A DNA stretch of 64,000 nucleotides from Plantago ovata. Its lineage: Eukaryota > Streptophyta > Magnoliopsida > Lamiales > Plantaginaceae. The notes under the pieces were generated by a model. The model did no database searches. It saw only the letters and a list, made by a program, of their open reading frames with translations, and was not told where the DNA came from. Position numbers and translations under genes: made by a program. The DNA lies in the NCBI GenBank assembly GCA_028274465.1, contig CM051456.1:87220753-87284752 (forward strand), read 5' to 3'. Positions within the stretch are counted from its first letter, which is position 1; the number at the start of each line of letters is the position of its first letter. Below, piece after piece: positions 1-12,413 of this stretch.

Positions 1-289
1 ATTTGCTTCTGGCTCACTGGTCTCGCCTTGGGATCCACATTTAACCGATGCACTATAATTCGAGGGTCGATACCTCGAAGATCGATTGACCCCCACGCGA
101 AGACGTCTGCATTCTTTTGTAGGAAGAGTGACAATGACAACTCTAGTTCCTAGGGGAGATCGGCTGCTATCCTGGTGGTTCTTTCGGGGTAGTCCATCGA
201 CAGTGAGAGGTCCTTGACTTCTGAACAAGGTTCCAAACGCTCCTTCTCCAAATGGCTCGAAGGAAAGTCTAAAGGGTCCCCCTCGACGA
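1..289 (-). pseudogene. Start of gypsy pol (region just upstream of reverse transcriptase), partial
   Basis: Reading the minus strand from about 300 down, one frame gives a pol-like peptide that includes ADVFAW and HRLNVDPKARPV. These are the conserved residues immediately N-terminal to the reverse transcriptase domain of gypsy elements. The frame starts by overlapping the end of gag-protease and is in the -1 frame relative to it. It holds one in-frame TAG stop at 150-152. The catalytic part of reverse transcriptase lies beyond the left edge. In this family pol makes reverse transcriptase, RNase H and integrase for copying the element; this copy is broken. Confidence 0.75.
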
Positions 290-2786
290 TCAACACTGCT
301 TCTTACCTAACGGTGCCGAACCCTCTCCCTCGGGAGGAGATACCGCTTCGGCGGACTTGGGCGGCTTGGTCGATACACAATAACATCCCCATGCTTCTTT
401 TGGGTCTCCCTTGACTTCGCCGACCCCTGCCTTGGTTGGAAACTTTAATTTCAAATGGTAGGTGGATACGACGGCTTGGAATTGGTTGATCCCCGGTCTA
501 CCGAAGAGGATGTTATAACCCATCTCACTGTCCACCACAACGTACTGGCAGTGGTGAGTCGCCTTGTTGGGTTTCGTCCCAAGGGAGGTTAGTAACCAAA
601 TGGTTCCCAAGGGTTTGACCACAGCTCCTCCGAATCCCGAGAGGTTGGTCGAAACATCAGTAAAACCCGTTCCTTCGATCTGCATTCTTCTCAAAGTGGC
701 TACCGTAATCACATTGACCGAGCTCCCAGTATCAACCAGGACTTTGCTCACCCCGAAACCCGATACGACCATGGAGATGACCAGAGGGAAGTTGGGCTCT
801 TGATTTCGGGTAGTCTGGGGATCAGGGATGTCTGATGCGTCGAAGCTCAATGTGATTGGGTGGGCCTCGAGGCTTCCCACATTAAAAGTAGGGTTACCTG
901 TTGTATAAGCACTTCGCATCCTTCGAGCTGTTCGATCCCTTTCTTTTCGAGAGTCTCCCTCCGTTGGTCCTCCAGCGATGTATTTGATCTTACCATGTAT
1001 TCGTGAGTTTTTGAAGTCATCCTCGGATCGAATCTCTCTTGATTCTCGGAACACGGTCGATTGTTGTGGGAGCGGGGGCCTGGATGGTCGAGAAACTTCG
1101 GGTTTTTCGAGCAGTCTCACAGATAAAATCCCATTCGAATCTATGTACACTTCGACATATCCCTCCGTCACAATGCGCTCTAACTCGACCGTGAGTTCGA
1201 TGCACCTATCCGTATCGTGGCCTCGTTGCTTGTGAAATTTGCAGTATTCTTGCGAATTTCGGGTGGTGTTGGTTTCCTTGTGTTTTCTGGGCCACCTTGT
1301 ACCTGGTAACCCTTCGACGATGGAGAAAACTTGTCGCTGTGGATACTTGATTGTTCTAGGGTTCTTCCTGGGGGGGCGTTTGTCGGAGTAGCCCCTGTCC
1401 CTTGGCTGCTCCTTGACGGGCTCGATGCGATCCTTCTTGGGAGACCGTTCTCGTCGAGTTGGAACGTCGAACGCCAACTTAGCTTCTTTGTTCATCCTCT
1501 CTTCTTCGATGTACTTGTTCACGATGTTAGACAAATCCTCGGGGGTCTCCGGTTTTTCCCTCGAAACTTCCGACGCGAGCCCTCTATTTCGGGTGTTGGA
1601 AAAGAGGGTCCGTCTTCGAAAATGCATGGGATGATCATCCACCTGCAAAGCCACGGCGTTGAACCTCTGCCACCATTTACGGAGAGGCTCATCTTCCTTT
1701 TTGATGATGTCTTGAAGGCAACTACTTGCTTGTCTCGACTTTTTGTAATCCGTGAAATGACCCAAAAAGGCATGCATCAGGTCAGCATAGGATCGAATAG
1801 ATCCTGCCGGCATGTTATAGTACCATTCCGTGGCTTCGAGGGTGCCTGGGAAAACGATCACCATGTCTTTTTCTGTGTGTCCATATGTCTGCATCATGTT
1901 TTCAAATTTAACCCTATGTTCATGAGGACAAGTGGTCCCCAAGTACTTGGGTAAATTCTTCGGCACTCTCTGGTTTGAAGGGATAGAATGGCTCATAAGT
2001 CTTCGCGACAAGGGATTGGGTGCAAAGCCCGTTTCCCGCGTAGGACGCTCCCTTTTCTCATCGTACTTCCTTGCCTCCCTTTCGTCCCTCCTCCTGAAAT
2101 CATCGTGATCCGAACGAGGCCTTTTAACTTTTTCTTTCTTTCTCCGATCATGGGCTCGGAGAAGCTCTTCATATTTCTCCCTTTTCTTCTCGAGTGTCTT
2201 TCTGTCCCTATCGAAGTGATCCTCATCTGAGGAGTCGGAATCATCCAGAATCGTGTACACCGAGTGGGTGCGTGGACGATCCTTTTCAATTTCTTTCCCC
2301 TTGCGGGATTGATGTCTTTCTCGAGGGGTGACTATCGAACTCTCGGCTAAGCTCTCCGTGGTCTTTCGCTTCGAGGGGACTTGTGTTCGACTGTGAGTGC
2401 CCTCCGTCTTGGCCGATCGCGTGCTATAGCTCTACTGGTTACTTCTGGTAGAAATGTTGGGCCTCGACTTCTCCTTTACCACAACCGACGCCAACTGAGG
2501 TTTCTTTTGGGGAAGTCTGCTGTCGACGACGGTCTCACAAACCGTTCTAACGAACTGCGTGAGTTGTCCTTCCGTTATCAGCATTTTCGGGCCCGTCGGA
2601 GGGGCGAGGGGCTGTGCTGATTCTCCCGAGTGGGGATTGTCTTGTCGGCTGGACCATCGATTCTTCGTCTTCTTCTCTTTCAGACTCAACATGAGAGGGC
2701 TCTGGATTCATGGGCACAGGGTTCACACTTTCCACATTTCGGTGCTCCCTAGCTGGCGCTCCTGGAGTTTTCTTCTTCTTCGTCAT
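290..2786 (-). pseudogene. Tat-like gypsy gag-protease polyprotein, damaged
   Basis: Gag forms the virus-like particle that packages element RNA, and the fused aspartic protease cuts the polyprotein. The likely start is the ATG at 2786, about 70 bp after the primer-binding site. The first part shifts frame between about 2570 and 2650. An in-frame TAG stop lies at 2432-2434. The long open part then runs from 2260 (and upstream without an ATG) to the stop at 290. Visible parts in order are a charged N-terminus, the gag core (WYYNMP, then FTDYKKSRQASSCLQ), a knuckle-like CKFHKQRGHDTDRC, and the protease LVDTGSSVNVI followed by GYNILFGRPGI. The catalytic aspartate of DTGSS is present. The ORF ends in KKQC and overlaps pol in another frame. 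Confidence 0.85.
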
Positions 2787-2852
2787 GGCAGTGACACGAT
2801 AACAAAACACTCAACTTCCTGTTGCTCTCCAACTATGGCTTTTCGTCCCGAG

Positions 2853-2870
2853 TTCCCACAGACGGCGCCA
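2853..2870 (-). promoter_or_regulatory. Primer-binding site of the left gypsy element
   Basis: On the minus strand this reads TGGCGCCGTCTGTGGGAA, three bases inside the LTR end. TGGCGCC-type sites of this form are usual for Athila and Tat-like gypsy elements, where a tRNA 3' end primes minus-strand DNA synthesis. The exact tRNA was not determined. Confidence 0.75.
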
Positions 2871-2873
2871 AGA

Positions 2874-3350
2874 TGATGCGGGCGAAATACGGTCAAGTAG
2901 AATACATCACTCTCTTCCCATAACTTTGGATAGGAGGAGTTTCATTTAGAGGATGAAGAACTCTGGACCTGTCGAAAACAAGAGGAGTAGAGTGTTAGGG
3001 GGTAAGACCCGATCTACCTCAGTTAGATCGGGTGCGAATTAACGTGGAATATGTTTGGGAGTAATTGGGCAGCATGCATGCATAATATCTGAGAATAGTG
3101 TGTGTTGTGATAATAAATGCATGGGTATTTATAGGATACGAAAGTGGGTCCCGACGTCTGTCACGGATGTTTGCTAAGAACCGGACAAAAGGACGTTCTG
3201 TCAGTACTAGGAAGTACTATGGTCCCCTTCGACCCTAGACACTTTCGAGGGGTCCTGTTCGATGGGAAAGGTAAGCCATACTTCGAACGTAGGTTAACAC
3301 CCCTTTCCGCTCGACCCTCGTTATACACACTTCGACCCGTAGACGTCACA
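2874..3350 (-). repeat. 5' LTR of the left gypsy element
   Basis: On the minus strand the repeat starts TGTGACGTCTACGGG at 3350 and ends in CA at 2874 or 2877, next to the primer-binding site. That gives about 475 bp with the TG...CA ends typical of LTRs. The partner LTR is outside the window, so the boundaries rest on the ends and the primer-binding site only. ORFs called across it are not credible genes. Confidence 0.7.
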
Positions 3351-3510
3351 TAATCTCCTCATCAATTAGAAAACAAAATGTTGGAGAATTCAAAATTTGT
3401 ATGATCATCATTCAGTTTGTATGATCATAAGTGAATCGAAAGCCACCATTTTGATGTGTTGAGTGAAGCCATGGTTTTGTTGTTCCTATGACAGGCTTCC
3501 TCTCAAGCTG

Positions 3511-3726
3511 CTATTCATCAACGTTATTTCCTCTCCCATTTAGTGCACCACGTAACGTAGCAATGCAGAAGCCACCAGATTCAATCCCAATGGGTTGATG
3601 GAAATGGACTGTACCACCAATTGATCCAATGTCCATTTTCATAAATGCAGGATTATATCCAGAATGAGTAGATAGGATGAACACGTTTGGATTATTTTCA
3701 GCGATCTTCTCTTTTATGTATAGGAT
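3511..3726 (-). other. Exon-like conserved reading frame, function unknown
   Basis: After a plausible splice acceptor (GATTTCAG, ending at 3727 on the minus strand) a frame of 71 codons runs to TAG at 3511-3513. The peptide includes KEKIAENNPNVFILSTHSG and ends in RGALNGRGNNVDE. It reads like real protein rather than random translation, and the reading frame and acceptor agree. I do not recognise the family. The minus-strand frame just upstream (3730-3908) might be another exon, but no clear donor was found. It could be the last exon of a gene or a captured gene fragment. Confidence 0.35.
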
Positions 3727-4529
3727 CTGAAATCAATAGATGGTGTATCAATTGGTTGTGCAACATTTATCCACATCATTTTTGTCTCTTCATTCTGTTG
3801 GAGATGAACGTCCATCTCTTTTATTGAGCAGATTATTGTCACGTTTGCTTGCATACAAACTTGATCTTCATCTTCCTTTGACTGTTGATGTTTATTATTT
3901 TGCAGCATGCCAGACCCTCGTGATGACTGATTTCATTGTTTCCAACAACGAGAACAGTTTCTGCCTGAACTTGCGCCATCTTTCAATCTTTTGTCAGTAG
4001 TTCCTTCTGCTCTGATATTAATTAATTTAGAATGTATTGTTGTTCTGTGATGAAAAACGGATGTGCTTAGTATCTTATTTATATATATAGATAGATGGTG
4101 GAAAGAGTTGAAATTTGAAGAGGCATCTTCTTCAATAGTTGTGACTTTTCATCTACATACATTAATTTTAAAGAGAGATGCACCTCTTAACAGATTTAAT
4201 TCAAGGTTGTGTCTCTTTAATGTTAAAGACCTGATGTTTCATCATTATTTGGTTCGAATTTAAATAAATAGTAATGATTATAATTTTATTTTTTATTTTT
4301 TATTTTTTTGGCATAAAACAGAACCTCTATGCATGTATTTATTATTTATTAAATCCGTTCAGTTTACCTAAAAATAAAACCTACGGTGATCGGTGAATGC
4401 ATGCACCAAGACTAGATTTAAATGCATGCATACCCCCTTCTACTATCACTCATTCGTGTTCATCCTATTTAGGTAAACTGGTTTTTAATAAAAAAATTCA
4501 AATTTAGGGAAAACCTAAGTTAACAGCTC

Positions 4530-4530
<1 letters not shown>

Positions 4531-4566
<36 letters not shown>

Positions 4567-4583
4567 TATTTATTTATTTTTAT
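4531..4583. repeat. (TTA)n / (TTTA)n microsatellite
   Basis: About ten ATT repeats are followed by several TATT repeats. It is a simple sequence repeat with no coding meaning. Confidence 0.95.
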
Positions 4584-4925
4584 TACCGGAATACATATGA
4601 TGATGATATACATTGAGGTCCGTATAGAACCAAAGAGAACACGTTGTTGAATAAGATATCCAAAGTGTACATATTTGATAATTAGAAAACGAAATTTTTG
4701 GCTTCATTTATTTTACACATCTACCAAAAGTGAATTTCCAGACAATTTACACAAGTGGTCCCTTGTCCCTACATCAGTACAATAATATATACAAAAGATA
4801 GTTACATGTGCACACCACCACTGCCTCCATCTCTCGTCATGAAAAAATGGGGAACTATATTATACGTGAATTAATTATTAATTTATAGTACTATATTTTG
4901 AATATATAGTTATTAAAATTATTAT

Positions 4926-4928
<3 letters not shown>

Positions 4929-5003
<75 letters not shown>
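4929..5003. repeat. (TA)n microsatellite
   Basis: About 75 bp of nearly uninterrupted TA dinucleotides. The ORF that runs through it (a long run of alternating Ile and Tyr) is an artefact. Confidence 0.97.
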
Positions 5004-5006
<3 letters not shown>

Positions 5007-5037
5007 TGAATTGTAAATATAAATAATTAAAATATAC

Positions 5038-5214
5038 TTAGAATATATAGCCGCTCTGCAAATCACATTCACATGTTTTCCCCAAATCTCCTTGCAATTT
5101 AGCATATTTCAGCCAAAATTTCTTTGGCTCATCATATCTCCAAGCAAACCAGCATAACACAATGATGAAGAATAATGGTACTATACAAAACGAACCCGAC
5201 AGCAACTGCACTTT
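5038..5214 (-). other. Exon-like frame encoding one putative membrane helix
   Basis: A likely acceptor (TTTCCACAG, at 5215-5223 on the minus strand) is followed by an open frame. It begins KVQLLSGSF and continues with a hydrophobic stretch, FCIVPLFFIIVLCWFAW, then a charged tail starting RYDEPKKFW. This looks like a single membrane-spanning segment with a basic flank. I do not recognise the protein and the donor end is not clear. Together with 3511-3726 it may be part of a small minus-strand gene whose 5' leader would lie in the duplicated CT-rich block at 5347-5600. Confidence 0.3.
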
Positions 5215-5346
5215 CTGTGGAAACAACCGGTACATTATTTGGTTGGATTTTGTCCAGCCAAGTCAAAGATTAATCCAAAATGCTATTAAAAAATAAAAAT
5301 AAATAAATATATACAATATTATATTTTAAAAAACCCCAATAATTTG

Positions 5347-5600
5347 AGCGATGAGTAGTGTAAAGTGAGTATAGATAATACCTCGAAGAGAGAGTGAGAG
5401 TGATAGATGAGCATGTTGGATCCCAGCAAGCCGAGACCAGGGGAGAAACTAGGTGTCTGAAGTGAAGTAAAGCGATGAGTAGTGTAAACTGTAAAGTGAG
5501 TATAGTTGGGGGGGAGAGAGAGAGAGAGAGATGAACCTGTGGAAGCGAGCCGAGAACTTGAGCGACCAGAGGAGAAACTACGTATCTGAAGTGAAGTGAG
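5347..5600. repeat. Two-copy tandem duplication, about 125 bp unit, with GA tract
   Basis: Both halves begin GCGATGAGTAGTGTAAA and end near GAAACTA..TCTGAAGTGAAGT. The second copy carries a (GA)n tract near 5514-5531. On the minus strand the block is CT-rich and ends in a possible splice donor (GAG|GTATTATC near 5380), as expected for a plant 5' leader exon. That reading is only an inference. Confidence 0.7.
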
Positions 5601-5941
5601 AATTTGGGAGATGAAGGCAAAAAGAGAGTATTTCCTCTTTTGATGTTTTATTTATTACTCTTGAGCGACCAGGGGAGGGGAGTACATTTTACTTTTTTAC
5701 TATATTTTATTGGTTTTTAATAAGTTTTCTAATTGATTGCTGCTCTAATTTTTATTTATTTTTTTTTTTTTTTTGGCTTCATTGCAAATTTGCAACAAAA
5801 TAACTTGGGTCGGTTTGGTAAATCTGAGTCAGATCCATTTTCATTTGGTGTTTTCTTACTACAATTATTTCGGTTTCTTAATTTTGTACTATGTATATGT
5901 TGGTTTTTTAAGTCTGTGTATGTTGATTTTCGAAGTCTGAA

Positions 5942-6186
5942 TTATGTATGTTTTGGTTGATGAAACTTCATTGGTTAAATATACAAAGTATAAATAGAGA
6001 CCAGGAGAGGAGATAAAAGTGTTTTTACAAGCATAGGATCCGAAGAAAAACATCATCAGACTCTCAATTATGTATGTTTTGGTTGATGAAAACATCATTG
6101 GTTAAATATCCAAAGTATAAACAGAGACCAGGAGATAAAAGTGTTTTTACATGTATAGGATCCGAAGAAATAACATCTTCAGACTT
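5942..6186. repeat. Tandem duplication, about 126 bp unit, two copies
   Basis: TTATGTATGTTTTGGTTGAT occurs at 5942 and again at 6068. Both are followed by the same text through the shared AGTGTTTTTACA and GGATCCGAAGAAA blocks, with small differences. The repeat lies just downstream of the presumed 3' end of the minus-strand gene at 6190-11429. Confidence 0.85.
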
Positions 6187-6485
6187 CACCGTTTCATAGT
6201 TTCATAGTTATCGCCAGCTGCTTTTTTATCTTGGGGTTACCATCATCCACAACTTCGGGGTCTTTTTTCTGCAATCGGGAACTGGCACGAGTCCCACCAC
6301 AACTGGTGGCGTCATGCTGCGGAACTTGGGGTAGCTGAACTGGCAGACTGGTGTCGTCATGCTGCGGAACTTGGGGTTGCTGAACTGGCGGACTGGTGTT
6401 AGCCTTAGCCTTAGCCTTCGTTTTCTTGGTCTTAACCGTTGTGGGTGTTCCATCCTTACCTTTACTCGGTCTAGACTTGTTTTTC

Positions 6486-6972
6486 TTATTCATTAGCGGT
6501 TCCACCAGACTTTGAACCCTCGGTAGAAGATTTAGTTCCACCAGACTTTGAACCCTCGGTAGAAGATTCACCGGTGGTGCTCCCTCCACAAGACCCTAGA
6601 TTCTTCTGAAAATTGCGCAAAACATATCAGTACACAATAAAGATTCATGCAGAAATGAGAATTAAAGTAGCTAACAACTTGCCTAAACTAGTACCTCATT
6701 ATCTACCAGAGACGATTCACCCGTGGTGTTTCCACATAACCCTAGATCTAGATGCCCCATTTGTTCATTATAAGGACTTATCTGAAACTTCTGAAAATTG
6801 CGGAAAACATATCAGTACACAATAAAGATTCATGCAGAAATGAGAATTAAAGTAGCTAACAACTTGCCGAAAATAGTACCTCCTTATCTATCAAAGATTC
6901 ACCCGTGGTGTTTCCACATGACCCTAGATCTAGATGCCCCATTTGTTCAGTAAAACAACTCATCTGTAACTT
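6486..6972 (-). repeat. Tandemly duplicated exon plus intron, about 184 bp unit
   Basis: Exons at 6880-6972 (93 bp), 6695-6790 (96 bp) and 6486-6605 (last exon) share the peptide signature (L)G(S/L)CG(N/G)(T/S)TTGES. Each follows the same acceptor (TTTTCAG), and the first two end at a GTAC donor. The intron between them is duplicated too. The two upstream exon lengths are multiples of three, so the copies add residues without changing frame. Inside the last exon a 30-bp unit (STEGSKSGGT) is itself repeated twice. Confidence 0.7.
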
Positions 6973-6989
6973 CTGAAAATTGCACAAAA

Positions 6990-7550
6990 CATATCAGTAC
7001 TCAGTAAAGAACACATTATAAGCAACAGATTCATACTCTTTGTACTGAAGTTCAGGGATGCAGTCTCTTTCAAGTTTCAAGCGGTACTTTATAATTGTGC
7101 ATTTGCCTGATCTTATGTGTTTTGTGTACATGTTTTACGAACTGAAATTTGATGTTTTTATGAGTACTACTGTGAATACTATTGTATGTTTACACACATC
7201 ATGTTTTCTGAGATGAAACTTGATGTTTTTTATAAACACCAAGGTAATGTCTAACAGAAAACTTTAAATAGGCCAGCAAACAAATCAAGGTAATGTCTTC
7301 ACGAGCAGAAATGGGAATTAAAAGGTGAGTTTGATAATGTCTTCATTATGCTCATTAGCAGTGTTCTAGATGATCAAATATTCCCTAATGAATCACCCGT
7401 AAATGCTTGTAATGCTTTTATGAAACAAAATTCAAGCAGAAATGAGAACTGAAAGATGAGAAATGATTTAGACTATTTAATTTCCTAGCATAGATGCCAA
7501 TGTCGTTCTTTATTTTCTACCACTTGATCAAGCATCAACTGAAGATACCT
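6990..7550. other. Non-coding stretch between duplicated exon sets
   Basis: No coding region or repeat structure was recognised here. If the gene model at 6190-11429 is right, this is intron sequence. Confidence 0.4.
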
Positions 7551-7554
7551 GTTT

Positions 7555-7668
7555 GCATGGAGAATAGTCATCATATGAGATCACCATGACGCCTGAGACA
7601 GGGTTTCCTTGAGATTTGCATGGAGAATTTTCATCATCTGAGATCACCACGACGCCTGACACAGGTAC
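7555..7668 (-). other. Exon with internal duplication and SUMO-interaction-like motif
   Basis: On the minus strand the exon lies between acceptor TTCTGCAG and donor CAG|GTATCT. It encodes two copies of a block of about 19 residues: PVSGVVVISDDENSPCK and PVSGVMVISYDDYSPCK. VVVISDDE fits the hydrophobic-plus-acidic pattern of a SUMO-interaction motif, and the second copy has lost part of the acidic patch. Function is inference only. Confidence 0.45.
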
Positions 7669-7933
7669 CTGCAGAATATACAGTATTGAGCTTAAAGAGT
7701 CAAAGGAGCTTGAATCATTAAAATATTCCCTAATGAATATTTCATGAATAACAGGTTGAATCATTAAAATAACATGTTCTTCAAAAAAGGTGCTGACCGA
7801 ATAGATAGGAAAGCAAACAAATCCATGTTTATCTAAATCTGCAAGTGTCTGAGATTTCAACTGTGATGCCATTGGAGTCACTGCACTTCAGTGAAGATTA
7901 CAAATGCCATTAGAGTCACTGCACTTCAGTGAA

Positions 7934-8289
7934 GATTACCTTTTCTTTTAAGGCCTCTATTTCTAGTTCTTTTTCATCCAAAGCTTCAGGCATAGTTTTC
8001 TGCTCCAAGAAAAAAAAAAAAAAGGTTAAAACTTCTATTTCCTATAAGTTATTATGCAAAAACTACATTAGATGGATTACCTTTTCTTTTAAGGACTCTA
8101 TTTCAAGTTCTTTTTCATCCAAAGCTTCAGGCTCAAGTTCTTTTTCACCCAAAGGTTCAGGCACAGTTTTCTGCTCCAAGAAAAAAAACAAAAAGAAATG
8201 TCATCCAAAACTTCTACTTCCTATATAAGTTATTATGCAAAAACTATGTTACATGGATTACCGTTTCTTTTAAGGCCTTTATTTCAAGT
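7934..8289 (-). repeat. Triplicated acidic 20-30-codon exon with its intron
   Basis: Exon copies lie at 7940-7999 (60 bp), 8081-8170 (90 bp) and 8262-8289 continuing at 9806 after the solo LTR. All encode variants of KTMPEALDEKELEIEALKEK. The two complete copies follow an acceptor with a T-rich tract (CTTGGAGCAG), and all three end at a GTAATC donor. The middle copy contains an extra internal 10-codon duplication. Exon lengths are multiples of three, so copy number could change without a frameshift. The peptide is charged and probably helical. Confidence 0.7.
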
Positions 8290-9800
<1,511 letters not shown>

Positions 9801-11429
9801 CAAGTTCTTTTTCACCCAAAACACTAACCTTCATCTTAGAAAGATCCACTGGACAAATGGCGGCCTGACCTTGTGTGTATCACAGTTTATTATTGAGGCT
9901 AACTTATCGCAAGCAAAATACTGCAATAGAAAAATTACAGATGTTAGGAGTAAGTTATCATATAATTCTAAAAGAAATAATTGAATGAATAAAAATAAAA
10001 AAATAAACAAAAAATCTGACGGAGCTGCCCGAAACCAACCGTCCGTTTCTTCGCCCATACCTGTTCCATAATCTTATTACAAATTATCTGACCCTAGTTC
10101 GATTCTTTTGATTTTTTCATATCATTGAAATACAGGAAGTGTGTTTTAGTGGCGCTCCCATTTGAGGTTGGGAGAAACAGTTCCACTACGAGAATAACAC
10201 ATGCCAATTTTGTAACCCTATCAACATTTTTACTCTTACTGTCCTTATCCCGTTCTGAAATGTTTTCAGCTTCTTCCACAAGATGATCCAAGTAATTATG
10301 GGTTATAGATCTGCTGATCTGTAGCTGTTGCCCCCCTTCTTCACGGGTTCCCGCCCCTTCTCCGCCACCTTCCCCTTCTCCGCCACCAACCCCTTCTCCT
10401 CCACCATCTTCCCCATCAAACTTTCATATAGATCGCATTCATCTTTTAAATTCACCTTGAACTATTTTTCTCCATCGTTGAGGGAGAGAACAGATCTCAC
10501 AAAATCCACATCAAGGTGGAAATCCTCCCCCTGGAACTTGAAAACACCTGTTTTGTGATCAAAGATGATTTCCTGAATTTAGAGTACATTCCTGAATAAA
10601 GCAAAAACTTTGTAATACTAAAATAAAAAAATCTGGAACATTTGGAATGCAAAAGTTGGATACCACATTTAAAACCATTCCACTATATGTACTAAATTTT
10701 GACTCGGTGTAAGAATAAAATGATTAACACAGACCAATCAAACAAATGCGAAAGCAGGAGAAGATAATATTCAGAACATGCCTGCCTTGTGATCAAACAA
10801 TATGGTTATCGCCTCCACAACTTCGTTGTTTATCGAACAATAATCAGAGCATACTCCATTCTCCATTGATAAGGATCGGAATATTTCTGGAAAGGGTGTA
10901 TTATTCAGAGCTGTTCTGTAAAGATCTGCGTCCTTAAGTCTCATCACCTTACGGAGCACATTCTTAAGGTACGTCACCACACAGGGTAAACCGCAAAAGT
11001 TTAGTTGTAGTTTAAGAATGAAAAAATATATGTTACCAACGTCAGAGGCACCATACAAGTCTAAATAAATTGGAAAGCAGCTTCATGATAAACTCTGATA
11101 GCAGATTTAACAACCATAGCAGATTAAAATTCTTTGCCCTGCATTTCTGCATTTTTCAACTCAATGAGTCTTCCATTTGCACAGACTGTTCTATTTAATT
11201 TAAAGCTTGTGGAGGTTCCTTATTCATCATTTCAGTGATATATCATACCAAAACAGACACACAAGGTTGCAAACACTAGGTATTCATGAGGCATGCAAAT
11301 CAGCAACTTAAAGATTTCGTTCAGCGTAATTGTTAGATGAATAAAGCACTTGCTAGAACAAAGAAAAAACCTACTGTTAGATTTGTTTGAGGCATTGCCA
11401 AGGCATTGGCTCTCCGAGTTTTTCGCCAT

Positions 11430-12410
11430 GTTCTTAATTCTGTACAAATTGGCAAGCATTAGTTTTAGCCAGAAACCAAAATGCATGGGCTTATAAAACC
11501 AACTTGTTCAACACTTAATATAGACAACCAAACCAAATTCCAAAACTTAACAGAAAACCAATGCCTACTCTTGTAGGACTTTGAAGACCACACTTTCCTA
11601 ACCGTTCAAATGTTGAATATAAGCAAATCAACTTGAACTATGGTTATAACTACTGGAACTTCTTCACTACACACAGCTTGATTTTGACTCAACAGAAATA
11701 GAAAACTCACAATTATAAATTACTTAAAAAACAGACACTTACTTTAAAATGGAATTGATCCAGTTATAAGATAACAGGAAATCAATGCCCACTCTTATAG
11801 GACTTAGAAAACCACAGTGTCCTATGCGTTCAATGTTGAATATAAGCAAATCAAAGTGAACTTAACTAGAAAACCAATGAGTACACTTTTAACGCTACAA
11901 AACCACCGAGTACAGAAACAAAACAAAATTGAATGTAAGAAAACAAAGGGGTACTTTTTGTCGAATGCCGCCTACTCTTATGGACATAGAAAACCACAGT
12001 ATCCTACGCGTTCAATGTTGAAAATAAGCAAATCAAAGTGAACAACGGTTATAACTAGAAAACCCATGAGTTCGACTGTTAATGCCACAAAACCACCGAT
12101 CACAGAAATAGAATTGAATATAGGAAAACAAAGGGGTACTTTAATCGAATCCAGAAAACCAAACCAAAGCGCAGACAGAATTAGGAAACCAACTAGTGCA
12201 ACATTTAACACCACAAAACAACCAATTACAGAATTAAATGTAAAAAAACAAACCAAAGCGCTGACGGAACAGATTCGGAAACAAACTTGCTCGACTGCAC
12301 TAAGAAGAAGAAGAAGAAGCTGGAGATGTTAAAATGATTGAAAAAGGAAGATGAGGAGAGATCTAATTCAAATATCTGAGTTAAGTTATTGTGGGGTGAG
12401 ATAAGCGAGG
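11430..12410. other. Upstream non-coding region of the putative minus-strand gene
   Basis: No gene was recognised here. If the ATG at 11429 is a real start, this is the promoter and 5' leader region. It is largely made of the diverged repeats at 11561-12260 and a (GAA)n run at about 12303-12318. Confidence 0.4.
11561..12260. repeat. Diverged tandem repeats, about 200 bp unit
   Basis: Three copies begin at about 11561, 11783 and 11964. They share CTACTCTTATRGGAC, then CGTTCAATGTTGAA, then ATAAGCAAATCAA blocks. A second block (CACAAAACCACC, then AAACAAAGGGGTACTTT) recurs at 11878-11957, 12067-12142 and, more diverged, 12195-12253. ORFs predicted here follow the repeats and are not convincing genes. 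Confidence 0.75.
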
Positions 12411-12413
12411 AGA

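Larger units (their letters stand above)
1..3350 (-). mobile_element. Ty3/gypsy LTR retrotransposon, Tat-like, 5' part only (cut by the window edge)
   Basis: The order on the minus strand is LTR (3350 down to about 2874), primer-binding site, gag-protease, then the start of pol running off position 1. Only the 5' part of the element is in the window, so its 3' LTR and target-site duplication cannot be checked. The first bases outside the LTR are TAATC (3351-3355). Assignment to the Tat-like lineage rests on the gag motif CKFHKQRGHDTDRC, the DTGSS protease motif and the pol motif HRLNVDPKARPV. It is not the same family as the gypsy element at 18708-31481. Reading frames carry stops and frameshifts, so the copy is probably inactive. 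Confidence 0.85.
3727..5037. other. AT-rich non-coding stretch
   Basis: No convincing coding region was found here. The stretch includes the two microsatellites listed separately and short ORFs in both strands that look like chance. If the exon-like pieces at 3511-3726 and 5038-5214 belong to one minus-strand gene, this would be its intron sequence. Confidence 0.4.

Noticed and set aside
4878-5105. ORF of alternating Ile and Tyr
   Set aside because: It is the translation of a TA microsatellite.
5733-5960. Small Phe-rich plus-strand protein
   Set aside because: The sequence is T-rich and the frame follows composition. No start context or homology was recognised.
6194-6589. 131-residue basic minus-strand protein as an independent gene
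   Set aside because: It overlaps in another frame the last exon (6486-6605) supported by splice sites and repeat homology. It might still be an alternative C-terminus, so it is treated as part of the same locus.
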